64,000 nucleotides of DNA from Enoplolaimus lenunculus (lineage: Eukaryota; Nematoda; Enoplea; Enoplida; Thoracostomopsidae), in NCBI GenBank assembly GCA_030248215.1, contig JASANG010003696.1, positions 124,001 through 188,000 on the forward strand. The letters are read 5' to 3'. Of this stretch, positions 1 to 11,400 are shown piece by piece; positions within the stretch are counted from its first letter, which is position 1, and each line of letters starts with the position of its first letter. Position numbers and translations under genes: made by a program. The notes below the pieces were generated by a model. That model saw only the letters and a list, made by a program, of their open reading frames with translations. It did not search any database and had not been told where the DNA came from.

Positions 1-147
1 AAACTCCGTCGTCAAACAGCACAAAATAATTTAAGATGTACATGAAAACTTCTCTGATCTAGCTCGGTCAATGCATAACAAAAATGACGATGTCTTTTAC
101 AGAACAGGAAAACATCAACCTTATTTGTAATTTATATCAAACCTAAC

Positions 148-981
148 CTTCCGAAATGGCATTACAGTTGGCAAGGGCAGCTGCTGCATCGACAAATGGC
201 GTGAATGCAATCAGATCGACATTCGTGCAAAAACGAGATAAGTCGCCCACAGAAGCTTCTACCTGAAATATAACAGCGCTTGTTGTGTTTCATTGCAATC
301 ATGTCCGTTCAAGTACAGTTACATCCAGCAATGTGTTTTTATATATTAATTTATTCGCAAACGCCCTGTTGGTACAGTTGATTCTAGCATTATTTTCAAA
401 CACAGGCGTATTGCGTTTTTTGCAAATTGAAAACACAAAATGCAATAAAGTAAAGAAACCTGATTGGTAATGGTATATACACAGTACAGGGTAGTTATAT
501 ATGTGTGTATGCTATAACCATGGTTCCATCTGAATTCCTGTTCCGGCGTAAAATCCGGCAAATTTCAATTCCTGTTCGTGTTTTAGCGATAAACCACTGG
601 TTTTGCGGCAAACTACGGGTGAACTTAAAGACAAAAAATTTTCCTCTCGAAAATTTTGCTGGGAATAAGCTTCTTTTCACAGCATCTGTTTCATCTGCAC
701 ATTCCTCAAATGTTCAAGTTATCGACCAAGCATTTGTAGAATTTGGGAAACTGTTTAATAAAACAGCATAATTTATTTTGATTTATAGCGTGAATAAGCA
801 GTATTCCTGTTTCTATTCCTGTGAAAAAATAAATTCCTGTTCATTTTCCTGCTTCACGTGAAATGTAGCCCTGTAGGATCCTTACCTCTGAAACAATCTG
901 TCCGATGTCCTCGAACTCTTTTAATCTAAACAAAACATAGCCTGACGCATGCTCAAAAAGAAAAAACATAGGACCTTCCAT
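148..981 (-). CDS. NOP56: NOP56, box C/D snoRNP core protein, 5' end only (exons 1-2)
   Basis: Exon 1 runs 981 to 886 (32 codons, starts [18 protein letters not shown]) and exon 2 runs 262 to 148 (38 codons plus one base). The donor of exon 1 is GAG|GTAAGG and the acceptor of exon 2 is TTTCAG|GTAG. The joined N-terminus matches the NOP5NT domain of NOP56: [10 protein letters not shown] corresponds to FEHAVGYALL in the human protein, and LIAFTPF...ANCNAISE corresponds to LVAFCPF...ENANAVSE. NOP56 is a core protein of box C/D snoRNPs, which guide 2'-O-methylation of rRNA in the nucleolus. The exon 2 donor is GAAG|GTTAGG and the gene continues past the left edge, so the coiled-coil and Nop domains are outside the window. 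NOP58 is the main alternative, but the alignment favours NOP56. I found no box C/D snoRNA in intron 1, although vertebrate NOP56 introns host several. Confidence 0.85.
515..880. repeat. Fold-back repeat in NOP56 intron 1 ('CCGGAATTCCTG' family)
   Basis: The intron is dominated by sequence such as GAATTCCTGTTCCGGCG near 530 and repeated ATTCCTGTT at 805-850, ending with AGCCCTG near 870. The same motifs occur at about 35935-36165. This looks like a relic of the repeat superfamily whose ends read CAGGGTGCAACCGGA / TCCGGTTGCACCCTG elsewhere in the window. The boundaries are approximate. Confidence 0.4.
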
Positions 982-1950
982 CTTATTACTGCCACTTTGT
1001 CAATGTAGCATAACTGTATTACGATATTCCTAAATGAGTATGTAAGTAGCATTAATAACAAATATATTTTTATACAATATACAGCGGTCACGAACTTCCA
1101 AACCCGTAGCTGTTCTTTTATCTTTTACACTATCTACCCTAACGCGTCGACCGTAGGCTCGCGGTAAGCATACTATAATTGCATATGCACAAGAACAATC
1201 TGAGTGACAGGCTATTGACTGAGGCCCCACCCTCGGCGTTCCCATTCGGTCCAGCTATTTCTTCTTTGGAATTGTTGTTATATTCCAATTCCGAGCCCGT
1301 GACGACTGTGATCAATGAATATTCAGTGTCTTGTTTTCTTGCAATAATAATCTTGTCAGGTGCCAAAGCTCCTTAAAATTATCTCATTTCCGACTAAATA
1401 TCAATATATCATTCGGCGTTTTATGTCATATATATTTTGTGTTGTGTTTTTAGGTTGTATTTCTCCTCTTTACGACCAATCTCTATGCGCTCAGTTTAAT
1501 GCACTTTTCCATTTCTGCCAATTCATCTCATTTTCCCCATGTTTGTGCAATTTTAAAATGTCATTTTATGTGATCTTATGTGTGCTTATTTGGATGTTTT
1601 TCTATCGTCCCGTTCCCATTTCCTACCAAATTATACGCGCGCATTTATGCATACTGCCAATTGCCATATCTGCATTTGTCACATAATGATGGATTATTAT
1701 TCGGGAAATTTCTGCGGTTTTTAAGTAGAGCTAGCTAGTAGAAAGTGCGTATTTCAACATATGGCGTGTAACTATGTTAAGCGAGTTAACAGCAACTTTC
1801 GGAATCATTTTCGCGTATTGGGAATAAATATTAAATAAACTATTTCTTATCATAATGAGCGTAGTGCAACGTGTAGTGTGACATGCAGATGAATGAAGGC
1901 AAATTGAAACCTCATGCTAATGCTTCACATCAGTGCTGATGCATATGTAG
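982..1950. other. Left half of the NOP56-RCL1 spacer, nothing recognised
   Basis: This is the region upstream of both divergent genes. An open frame at 1360-1686 codes for low-complexity hydrophobic residues with no family resemblance, and I do not treat it as a gene. I see no TATA box or other promoter element that I would defend. Confidence 0.4.
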
Positions 1951-2115
1951 TGTCTTCATTCGCAATAGCGGCAAAAACGTGGAAGAACAAAGATAAATGT
2001 GTATTATGAGGTTCTTGTAAGACATAAAAACGAAAACCTCGGGAGTTGATTGCGAGGCAGCGTGGCTCTGTGGCTAGCGCGCTGGACAGATAATAGGTCG
2101 ACCGAGTTCGTATAT
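1950..2115 (+). repeat. tRNA-derived SINE, copy 1 (degenerate)
   Basis: An A-box-like motif TGGCTCTGTGG lies at about 2062-2072, and a decayed B box (GAGTTCGTATATC) follows near 2103. The upstream flank (GAGGTTCTTGTAAGACATAA) and the phrase GTTGATTGCGAGGCAGCGTGG are shared with a better copy about 780 bp to the right. A short CGAAA-rich tail follows at 2130-2150. The shared flank outside the tRNA-like part shows this is an interspersed element and not a tRNA gene. Confidence 0.6.
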
Positions 2116-2729
2116 CATTACGAACAATAAACGAAACGAAACGAAATTTGTATTACTAGTCACCAAAACAATCAAATCAGTAGGTCGAAAATCCCAGATT
2201 TTGAATAGCTATGTAAATAAAAGTATGTTCGAATGGGTTAAACCTAAAACATATAATAGAATCATATTATATTTAAAACTGAGAAAACACTACCACTATA
2301 TACCAGAAAATCTAGTAACTGAGGATCTATCAGCCAACAGGTCGCATCTTATGATTAGGCGATATATTTTCAACTGCAAGCATTACAATATATCATATTA
2401 TATCTTTCTTTACCAGCATCAGTTATTTTAATTAAAACTGAAAATGTATAACAAGAATAAACGCTTACATAACTGTTTGACGTCTATAAAAATCTGTACC
2501 TATCAAGCTTCTTCTCCTGAACGCTGGTCTTGATATTAATAATTTTGGTATTAACGTAGCTAGTATCCTTGTAGACAGTTTATTGTGGACTATCGATGCG
2601 GACACCTTTTTATATTGGAGTTGTTCTGTGACAGTCACCGGACTTGAATGAAGGTAACAATAAGTGGTCAATCATAAACGCAAGAGACATAACAGTTTCC
2701 TGGTCAGACGCACTGACCTAATCTATCAA

Positions 2730-2920
2730 AAAGTGCCTTCATATGCAGAAGCAGTAAAAACATTGAAGAACCAAGATGCATGTGTATGCTGAGGTTCTTG
2801 TAAGGCATAAAAACAGAAAAACTAGCAGTTGATTGTGAGGCAGCGTGGCTCAGTGGCTAGCTCGCTGTACTGATAATTTGTCGACGGAGTTCGAAACCTC
2901 CTGGGAACGTGCCTCATTTT
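2730..2920 (+). repeat. tRNA-derived SINE, copy 2 (well-preserved tRNA-like head)
   Basis: The tRNA-like part spans about 2838-2915. It has an A box TGGCTCAGTGG at 2848-2858, a loop CTGATAA that would put GAT (isoleucine) at the anticodon, and a B box AGTTCGAAACC. Its ends (GAGGCAGCGT and ACGTGCCTC) nearly pair as an acceptor stem. The stems contain mismatches and the upstream 100 bp repeats that of copy 1, so a SINE head is more likely than a working tRNA gene. Confidence 0.6.
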
Positions 2921-3680
2921 CACTAAAAACCGTCGTACCTTAGCCTACCCAACTTATCATAGTCCCTAATAGCAATCAGTTTACATATTAAAACTAGTAA
3001 TTCAACAGTTACTAGTCTTTACAAACAATGAACAGCTGACCAATTAAAAACGCTCTGAACTACCCGTTTATGCGTCAGAAGTTAAAAGCACAGATAAATA
3101 TTAACGGTAACGACTTGTCTTGTTTGTTTTTTTACGTTTATTTTACAGCCACATGGTACGGCTGAATAAAATTCCAAACCATAAGACGCTGGGTGTTCGC
3201 TCACCCGATCCTGCACCTATGACCAAGAAAATATCCAGCCGCCTAGTAGATAGGTATACGTAGCAATGTAGAGCATTGAAAATAAGCAACATTATATTGC
3301 ATAGCATATGTATATGTAAACAATTAATATATACGCATGTAGAATGCCGGAAGGGGTGTATGAATGTAAAGGGGCAGGAAACACCCACTTATATACATCC
3401 ATACTTTGCGAATTTTTAACAAAAACACCGAATCTAATTCAATTATCTGGAAAACTTTAACCATTAATTTAAATTTATTTTCTCCTGCTTGAGTTATAGT
3501 TTCTATCAAAGTGGTACGGAATATGGACAGTTCTTTTTAATAAGAAATGGATGAAAACAGCTACTTTTATTGTGCGAACAAAACAATGGCCTATGTATCG
3601 TTATGCTTACGGTTGTAGTACATCTATCGGTTAGTTGTAAAATTTTCAGCGCTCAGCGTATTTAAGCTTGGTTTGAACAG
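2921..3680. other. Right half of the NOP56-RCL1 spacer, nothing recognised
   Basis: AT-rich sequence without repeated elements that I can place. TATTTAA at about 3659-3665 lies some 35 bp before the RCL1 start codon and could be TATA-like, but so could many AT-rich stretches here. Confidence 0.3.
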
Positions 3681-3698
3681 CTATTTCTTCCAGATATC
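3681..3698 (+). promoter_or_regulatory. Splice-acceptor-like motif directly before the RCL1 start
   Basis: CTATTTCTTCCAG at 3681-3693 is a textbook 3' splice site and ends 5 bp before the ATG at 3699. It could be the acceptor of a 5'-UTR intron or a spliced-leader trans-splice site. SWEET has a similar TTTTTAG about 20 bp before its ATG. Which of these applies cannot be told from DNA alone. Confidence 0.35.
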
Positions 3699-5436
3699 AT
3701 GCGACGCGATATAAATAACCTGTTATATGAAGGATCAGGGTTTTTTCGGCAAAAGTTAATTTTGAGTACGTTAACCGGTCGCCCAATCCAGTTTGTTGAA
3801 ATTCGACCTCTGGATGATCGACCAGGTTTAAGGTAAGTAGAATTTATTACTGAATGTATGTTTCTTCTTTTCGAGTATTGGTGTTGTTAATTATGTACAT
3901 ATGTTTTTATATACATTTATTTTTTGTTTCTTACATTTGGAAATACGTTTACGTATATTCTATTTGTTTGACTCCTCATATATCACGGTTATATTTCAGA
4001 GATTGCGAGGTGAGATTTCTACGCTTACTTGATGAAATAACAAACGGCTCTGTCATTGATATCAGCCGGACGGGTACAGAACTGTTTTATCAACCAGGGC
4101 TTTTGCAGGTTTGTACTTCTGTTACCTGAAATTAATATTAATATAATATGTTTCATTTTTTAATAATATATCTACGCGCTAATCCAAGATGTAATGGCTA
4201 TGCGAAACTTGGTGTATTTCCAGCAAAGCAGTCAGAACTTCACATACTACATCAATGTCTTGCTTTATTAAGTTTTGCAACAACAATAGTATTGAACAGC
4301 TAGTATATCTTTCAGGACAATGTTATGACTTCCCACGCTTGCGACTCTTCGATTTACTGTATTATTTGTTCTCGATTTAATAGCTTTAGTTTGCAATTAA
4401 CTTTTCAGCATCCTGTGGATCCTTATAAGTATTGAGCATGTTGTTGAATTATGGTTGTATTAGTCGGTAAGTGTGAAGCGTTTTCCACCTATATTTATTC
4501 ATTAAATGTTTACAGGGTGGTCGGTTCGTATTTGAATGTGGTACCGAACGATGTGTGACATATTTCCTAGAAGCATTGATCTGTTTTGCTCCGTTCGTTA
4601 AAAATGCGTTTGATGCAACTCTGTGCGGCGCCGTATCCAATTGTCCAAATGATCTTGCAATTGACGTTATTCAACACGCCTGGTTACCAGTACTGAACAA
4701 ATTCGCGTCGAACTATTCAGCACCTGAGTTAGAATTGAAAATTCTGAAACGTGGCCTCAAACCGGATGGCGGCGCCGAAATCCTGTTTCATGCCCCGAGT
4801 GCTCGTCAGCTGAGCCCTGTTCAACTTACAACCCCTGGTCGGGTTCATAAGATCCGTGGAATCGCATACGTTTGCAAAGTATCCCCGCTGCTTGCCACTC
4901 GTATGGTTAATACGGCAAAAACGATGCTCAAACGGTTGCTAGGTGATATATATGTTCATATAGATCAGCGGAAAGGTGTGGCCAGCGGTAACTCACCTGG
5001 ATACGGGTTAATGCTTGCGGCACATACAACTGAAGGTACCGTGTACACCAGCCACGCTTGTTCAAACCCAGTTGGTGATGAACCGAAAGTTCCGGAAGAC
5101 GTAGGACATGAATCAGCTAAACTGCTTTGTGATGAAATATATCGTGGTGGTTGCGTTGATTCCACTGCCCAAAGTTTGCTGTGCTGTTTTATGGCACTCG
5201 GCCAAAAAGATGTTTCTACAGTAGTAGTTGGACCGTTATCAAATTATACGGTTGCGTTTTTGCGGACTATCAACGATATGACTGGGGTGTCGTTTAAAAT
5301 AGAATCTATCCGGGGAAATTCAAACCAGGAAGCCGGTAATTCAAACAGTGAACAGGTGTTGTCCTTTGGGTCGGAAAAGGTTAAGCTAACTTGTGTCGGA
5401 GCCGGGTTTACGAATTTGAACAAAGTGCTGCTGTAG
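3699..5436 (+). CDS. RCL1: RCL1, RNA 3'-terminal phosphate cyclase-like protein (complete, 3 exons)
   Basis: The exons are 3699-3832, 4000-4108 and 4516-5436. They join in frame (AG|GTAAGT donor, TTTCAG acceptor, CAG|GTTTGT donor, TTACAG acceptor) into 387 residues; human RCL1 has 373. Diagnostic stretches are RPLDDRPGLRDCEVRFLRLL, ITNGSVIDISRTGTELFYQP, GGGAEI-like GGAEILFHAP, IRGIAYVCKVSP, SGNSPGYGL, YRGGCVDST and TCVGAGFTNL near the end. These match the RCL1 branch of the RNA-cyclase fold and not RTCA. RCL1 is not a cyclase. With the GTPase Bms1 it acts in the small-subunit processome, where cleavage of 18S precursor rRNA depends on it. The start chosen gives an N-terminus that aligns (NLLYEGSGFFRQKLILSTLT) and follows an acceptor-like AG. 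The segment SNQEAGNSNS is an extra loop near the C-terminus. The gene looks intact. Confidence 0.95.
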
Positions 5437-5586
5437 TTTGTTTTGTTTGTTTTTTGTTTGTTTGTTTGTTTGCTTGTTATTGTCGGAGAAGGGGGACAAC
5501 TATTCTATATGATGGCAGCCTCACGCACCTATTTCGATTAAACAGAGGTATTTGAGGGACTGCGGGGTCAGGTACTATATGGATTT
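5437..5586. other. RCL1 3' flank with a GTTT-rich run
   Basis: The stop is followed at once by a (GTTT)n-like run at about 5437-5475. No AATAAA is evident within the next 150 bp, so the polyadenylation site is not assigned. Confidence 0.4.
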
Positions 5587-5965
5587 CAGGGTGCAAAGCG
5601 GAACTGGATTATACCGGAATCGGAATCGGAACAACAAATTTTGTGACTATACGGATAATTTGTAATAACAAGTATAATATTGATTTAGGGTGTCTGTTGG
5701 CTGGTAACAATTTTCAAAACGTCACATGAACAAATCGGCAATCATTTTTGGCTCTGTAAAGCTAAACTCCAATCAGTTATTGATAAGTTGACTTATCGAA
5801 AACGATTTGATGGATAAATGACGCAGAATTTTTATACAACATATCACAGCAAGTAGGCCTAAAATGAAAGTGTGGAAATTTCGATTCCGTTAGATTGTGC
5901 AATCGGAATCGGAATTCGTTTTGAACCGGAATTCTAATCGGAATCGAAATTCCGATTGCACCCTG
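5587..5965. repeat. Fold-back MITE, ends CAGGGTGCAA / TTGCACCCTG
   Basis: The left end reads CAGGGTGCAAAGCGGAACTGG and the right end reads GAAATTCCGATTGCACCCTG, giving imperfect inverted terminal repeats. Both ends carry short GGAATCGGAAT-type subrepeats. Relatives lie at 6575-7692, 10693-12070 (interrupted), 12288-13125, 28163-28937, 30183-30585, 32656-32858, 42895-43290 and 43371-43690. Confidence 0.65.
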
Positions 5966-6574
5966 ATGGATTTGAAGCAGTATTTTGGATAACAAGTACT
6001 GAGGTTCTTGTTTATTTACTACGGATAGGTGTGATAAAATGTTGCTCACTTCACTGCAAAACAGTGATGAGCGATAACCTTCCTTTGGGATATAGTCAAA
6101 AAACAATTTAATTTTGAGTTCAGACTGCTTGGTTTACCAGTTTACCGCTGTTGTTTTGTTGTACCAAGTATTGATATATAACTTTCAAATTATGGTTATA
6201 ATATTGACGCTTGCAGTTCTTAATGGGATTCTCTTCCAATGTGCATGTTTACTTGTTATGTTAGCCCACGTTAATTTGAGACGAACCATTTTTTCACTGC
6301 ACTATAATAAAGTAAGCTAAAGCTTTGGACTATTTTTTGCTTAGGGTTAGGCTTAGTTATAGGGTTATTTCTACGCTGGAGCTTAAGGTTGGGAATCTGT
6401 TTGTACTAGTGTTAGCCACTCAAAGTAACATTGGCTATTATGTTTATCGTTTTCGTTAAATTCCATGGATTAGCGTGTTCATTGAATAAATTATAATGTA
6501 GTAAGTGAAGTGTTTTTCATGAATAAACTGGTATGACAAGAATGATGTAAACTGAACTGTAAACGCTGTATTTA
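5966..6574. other. AT-rich spacer, nothing recognised
   Basis: No exon-like or repeat structure that I can defend. A short TTAGGCTTAG patch near 6350 is a faint trace of the TTAGGC-bearing MITEs. Confidence 0.4.
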
Positions 6575-7692
6575 AGGTGCAACCGGAATTTCGGTACAAA
6601 GTCCGATATTCTTCACTGTCCAAATCCGACATGAAATCCTGTATATTTTCATCGGACTTTCCCGTATTATATATCTGTATGCTAAAGTTATATTTCGACA
6701 AAATTCGTATTTTAGAACTCTTAGTAAGAGCACGATGGTAGCGAAATCTGAGAATTTCACAGAGTTTCATTAAATATCATTTTAACGTTTAAAGTTTAAC
6801 CAAAAAAGCGTTCCGTATTAACAATTTTGAGTTAAGTGCTAAAAAACCTTGTATAGTAGTAATATGTGAACGGAAATTGTGCCAAAAAAATGAAAATTTC
6901 GGCGGTAACAGTTATTTTCACTACCCGATTCCGGCAGGGTGCACCTAGAATTCCGGTTCCGTAGGGAAATCGGTATTTTTTACTATCCGGTTTTGGTAAT
7001 AAATCCGGTACTTTTTACCGAAATTTTCCGGTATTTTTGGTATTGAAAATTGTTCTATTCCGAAATTTAAGAAAAATTTTCATATTATTCTAACTTATTT
7101 TTCTATAAATGTTGTCTGGGCGAGCATTGCCAAATTTTTCAATTTGTGCCATTTATCATACGTTTCCGGTAGGGAGCAACCGGAGGTGAAAAATACCGGA
7201 GCCGGAGCTCAACGAAACTTGCCGGAGCCGGAGGTAAGTCGAAATTTTGTAGTGAAAACGATAGTTAATTAATTTTAGCCAATATCTGTTAATATGCTGT
7301 TAAGTTGTTTGGTTTTACGCTAATTTTCTGCGAAATTTCGGAAATGCTTTTCTGAAAATTGTAACAAAAGTGAAAAAACGCGCTAAACAGATAAATTTTG
7401 CACAATTATGTAAAATTTTACTACCGAATTGCCCGATCCTGTGGCAAATATTCTGCCGGAGCCGGAGGCCGATTTTCTACCGAAGCCGGAGGCAGAACTC
7501 CGGTTGCACCCTGGTTTTTAGCTAACTGCTTTTGTTTCAGGATTTTTAGTGTGTTTACACCATTAAAAGCGATAAAATAGCATAACAAATAAATTTTTCG
7601 GTAACAATTATTTTTTTGTTTTCATTTCGGTAAAAAATCGAGTCGTGTTTTCACTGTCCTTTTCCGGTATTTTATAATTCCGATTGCATTTT
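6575..7692. repeat. Nested cluster of CCGGA fold-back MITEs
   Basis: The cluster begins with GGTGCAACCGGAATTTCGG near 6577 and ends near 7690 with ATTCCGATTGCATTTTGG. An inner, more complete element runs from GGGAGCAACCGGAGGTG (about 7173) to CTCCGGTTGCACCCTGG (about 7515). A third end, GGCAGGGTGCACC, is seen near 6930. Both strands show repeated CCGGAGCCGGAG or CCGGTATTTT motifs. This is at least two insertions of one superfamily into itself. Confidence 0.6.
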
Positions 7693-8487
7693 GGTTATGT
7701 CTAAACCTGTAGCACTTGTCCAAAGTTATATACTTTTAGGGCCCTAACTAAATTAAGCATATTCCTATGCTTAAGCGCTGACAAAAAAGTAATGGCCTTT
7801 CATGGACCTACCAGAAACCTTTACGCCCCTTATTGTCCCCGCGACTTAGTGATTCGATTTTGACTCTGGCGGAGTCAAATTCACTCAGTTTGCGGAGTCT
7901 CGTAGAGCCTATTTCGGAGAGAGTCAATTTGACTAATCATTTTTGCAGAGTATAGACCATCGCTCTCAGATATTCAATGTGTACATTTGATGTCACGTGG
8001 TAAGGACACTTATGTGAATATCATATGATATTCCAAAATTACAACGAATATCAGATGATTGCGCAGTTGTGCCTGCATTAAAATACCAAAAACACGCCCG
8101 AAAATTCCGTTCCGACACAAATCGCTCAGATCCACAGCGTCATAATTCGGAAATTCAAATTTCAAATTCTAGTATCATATGATATTCAACAGGACAATTT
8201 GTGTATGCTACCACAAGTAAAAGAAGACATTTGAAAATATATCGTGATATTCGCAAACATTACGTTGAATTATGATATAGAAAAACAAAAGGTGACTCAC
8301 ACCATGATAATAGCAGACAAAATTTTTGAATCCGATATAAAAGGTCTATAAGCAGACAAAATGTTACCCAATAGTCTAAATATGGGGGACAAACACATGT
8401 CCCAAGCTGCCCCGGTTATAACGTGAACCTCGCGTTAGGTCGGAGATTTTTCATTGCAATATTGTCATTGTCCTGTCGTAAAAAAGT
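7693..8487. other. Spacer downstream of SWEET, weak repeat traces only
   Basis: A degenerate GACTC-rich stretch at 7860-7960 (GACTCTGGCGGAGTCAAATT, then CCTATTTCGGAGAGAGTCAA) is a relic of the CACTGCAAAAAATGG MITE family. The rest is AT-rich with repeated ATATCATATGATATTC phrases around 8020-8230. No exon was found. Confidence 0.45.
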
Positions 8488-11400
8488 TTAATCTCTCTTC
8501 TTTTCTATTGAGGTGCTCGGATATATCGCAAACAAACTCAATTGTACAGCAGAGAGAACGGTGCCAATCCCGTTTGGAACCTGAAATAAAGTAAATTCTT
8601 GACAAGTGTTTTTTGAGGAGCATTCGCCTAAAAAACGTTGGCTGAGCTTTGATCGTTTCTCTGTAAACGGTTTTTATTAGTAAATGATTTTTTTGCTATA
8701 ATTTTAAGTCAAACCCTATAGAGATACAGTTGATTCTTGTTTGCGTTCTTTTGTTTGGTCTTAACTTTAACTTCAAATACAATGTTTACGTCCAGAGATA
8801 ACTTTACTCACCCAAACCACCGGATCTGACAGTAGCAATCCATAAATAAACCATTCAAATCCGCATATAAACATCACTACGATCAGCGGAAACGGAAGCA
8901 TCCCAGTGGATTTGGTTCCTATGACTTCTTGCTAAAAACAATAAATTACAAGTTGTAAAGTGGATAGTAAGAATACCGAAAATCAATAGTGATCAAATTT
9001 ACCGAAAATGAACTCTCGGTACGCGTAGATACACTACAAAGTATTAAAGTTCAACATTCTTTCAATTGTCAAGTTTTGCACGGGGGACACAACGAACGGT
9101 TCTTCCTGCAAGACTGACTGCACAATAATATGCAGTGCAGTGTTAAAAGTTTAGGCCAATGCAAACAACAGGGACGGAACAGTATTAAGCATATTCCTAA
9201 GCCTAAGTTTAAGCCTAAGCATAAGAATGAGCATATTCCTAAGCGTAAGCCAAGCAAAAAATAGTCCAACGCTCAAGATTACTCTGTTCTAGTCCCACAG
9301 AAAAATGTTGTGCACCTGATCTTTACACGGGCCAAAGTTTGTTTTGTTTACCCCTGAAATTGCGTTAATGCCTTTTATGTTATTTCCAGGCTTCATAAAT
9401 ATGGTTTTTTACTTTCGTTTATGAGAAATTTCGGCAATATTTTCGAAAAATGTCCCCCCCCAATTATACAAACAAACGCAGTCAATAAAACAACTTTCGC
9501 AGAAGGTCGAAAGAATTTCACTACCGAAATTGTCAGAAGCAACGTCAAAATTTTTCCGGAGCGCAGGCTAAGTTTATACCGGTGTCGGATCCGACATACA
9601 CTTGTATGTGTGTGTGAATGCGAATAAGTATTATCCTTCATGAGAATGAAATTGGCAGTTTTGCAGTTCACACCACAATACGCTTATGTGGGAAACTTTT
9701 TCACTTGTACCATAGAATATTTTGTTTCTCTTTTTTTTAAAACAATTGCGAAAATTTTGCATTTTTGTTTCTCATGGGGGGCTGGGGTCCCCTAAATTGT
9801 TGTTGTAGGAAACATTTCCGCTGTGGGGGAAACTATAAGAGTACCTGAAAATTTTCAAAACTTTTAAAACCTTTAAATTTACAACATGCTTAGCAGTAAA
9901 AACTTAAAAACTATTTCAGCTAACCAGTTCTGTTAGGGGGGCACCCATTGTCATCACGTTCACAACTGCTCCGATCATTCCTAGGGTATTTATGGATAGC
10001 GCTGGATCATAAGAAAGTGCGCGAATTACGACGACAATTGAAGCCGATGTTATTAGTGCCGTTGATAGGTATTTGAGGAAACGAACCTAAAGATAAATTT
10101 TATAAATTTCAATTTTAAACTTAAAATTATTTCTGAAAATTTAATTTTGTTTCTAGCACGTGTTAGTGGCGTATATATATATGTCGTAGGCCAAACTGCT
10201 ATTCAAGCCAATTGCTAATTGGTGTAGGCCAATCTGCTATTTTATGTAATAGCAGTTTGGCCTGGGCAAGCTGCTATTGAACTTTTGAACCAATCAGATT
10301 TTATTATTTGGACAGACACAATTCCGTTAACCAATCAGCGCTGGTTTTACATCACCGTTGTATTGCGATATCTCACAATCGCTATTTGGCCTAGGCTAAA
10401 CTGCTATTTGCTTCCAATAACCGATTGGTCTAGGCCAATTGGTAATTGGCCTGAATAGCAGATAGGCCTGAATAGCAGATGGCCTACGATATATACAAGA
10501 AATAGAAGAGGGTTATAATTTCTCCTAAAATTTCTGGGGGCATAGAAATAAAGGGGCTTAGGCATATTTAAAGCAACTAGCTGAAAATCCAAAAATTTGT
10601 AAGCTAGGGGACGGGCCTTACAGTTTTATAAAAAATTTTCGGAAGGTGCTTTCGTCCAGTTGCCTGTAATTTAGAAACAAAGCTTTATATTAAGCAGGGT
10701 GTAACCGGATATCCGTGTCCGATAAATATGGGCGTCCGTTTCTGTTGCAGAAATAATCGAAGTTTCGTCAGTTTTATGCTCAAAATTTTAGCTATAAATC
10801 ACCTACATATTTGAGCTGTTTCATGGCAGGTATACTGCAGAAATATAAGTTAATGTATCCAAAATTGTAAAAAATGAATTTTGGTACATTTGCTATTTTC
10901 CATTAAAATGTTAGGAAGCCCAGTGAATAGGTATTTGCATGCCTCAGTTGTGTTGGCAGAAAAATAAAATATCACTGAAACTTTTATACTTCAATGGCTG
11001 GGTTTCCAAAACAATACTTAAGTATTGTAGTGACCCGAATAACAGGGGAGTAATAAGAGGGGGTCCCCATTTTAAGTCCCAATCAATAGGAGTCCGTATC
11101 CCTAATAAGAGTCCGTAAGCGGATAGAGTCCTTAAACATTAATTAGAGTCTATAAATGTCAATTATCCCTAATTGTAGCGCATAAATGACTCCAGGTCCA
11201 AATAATTTGACTCCGAAACTTTGAAACGTACCTAAGTTTTGAAAGTACATTCCTACGTATAACCTTGCATTATCGCTCAAGCTATTGACACAACACAAAT
11301 AAACGTTTAATTCAACAGATAGTTGCAGCACCGGATATATATCAGTAACGAAGGGTGGCGGAGCGTGGGTTAAAAATATAACCGAATAACAAGGGGGACC

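Noticed and set aside
148-885. Box C/D snoRNA in NOP56 intron 1
   Set aside because: No paired C (TGATGA) and D (CTGA) boxes at suitable spacing on the minus strand.
1360-1686. 108-codon plus-strand open frame between NOP56 and RCL1
   Set aside because: Hydrophobic, low-complexity product with no family resemblance and no splice signals. Such frames are common in this AT-rich DNA.
2838-2915. Functional tRNA-Ile gene
   Set aside because: Stem mismatches, and a second decayed copy sharing upstream flank, indicate a SINE.
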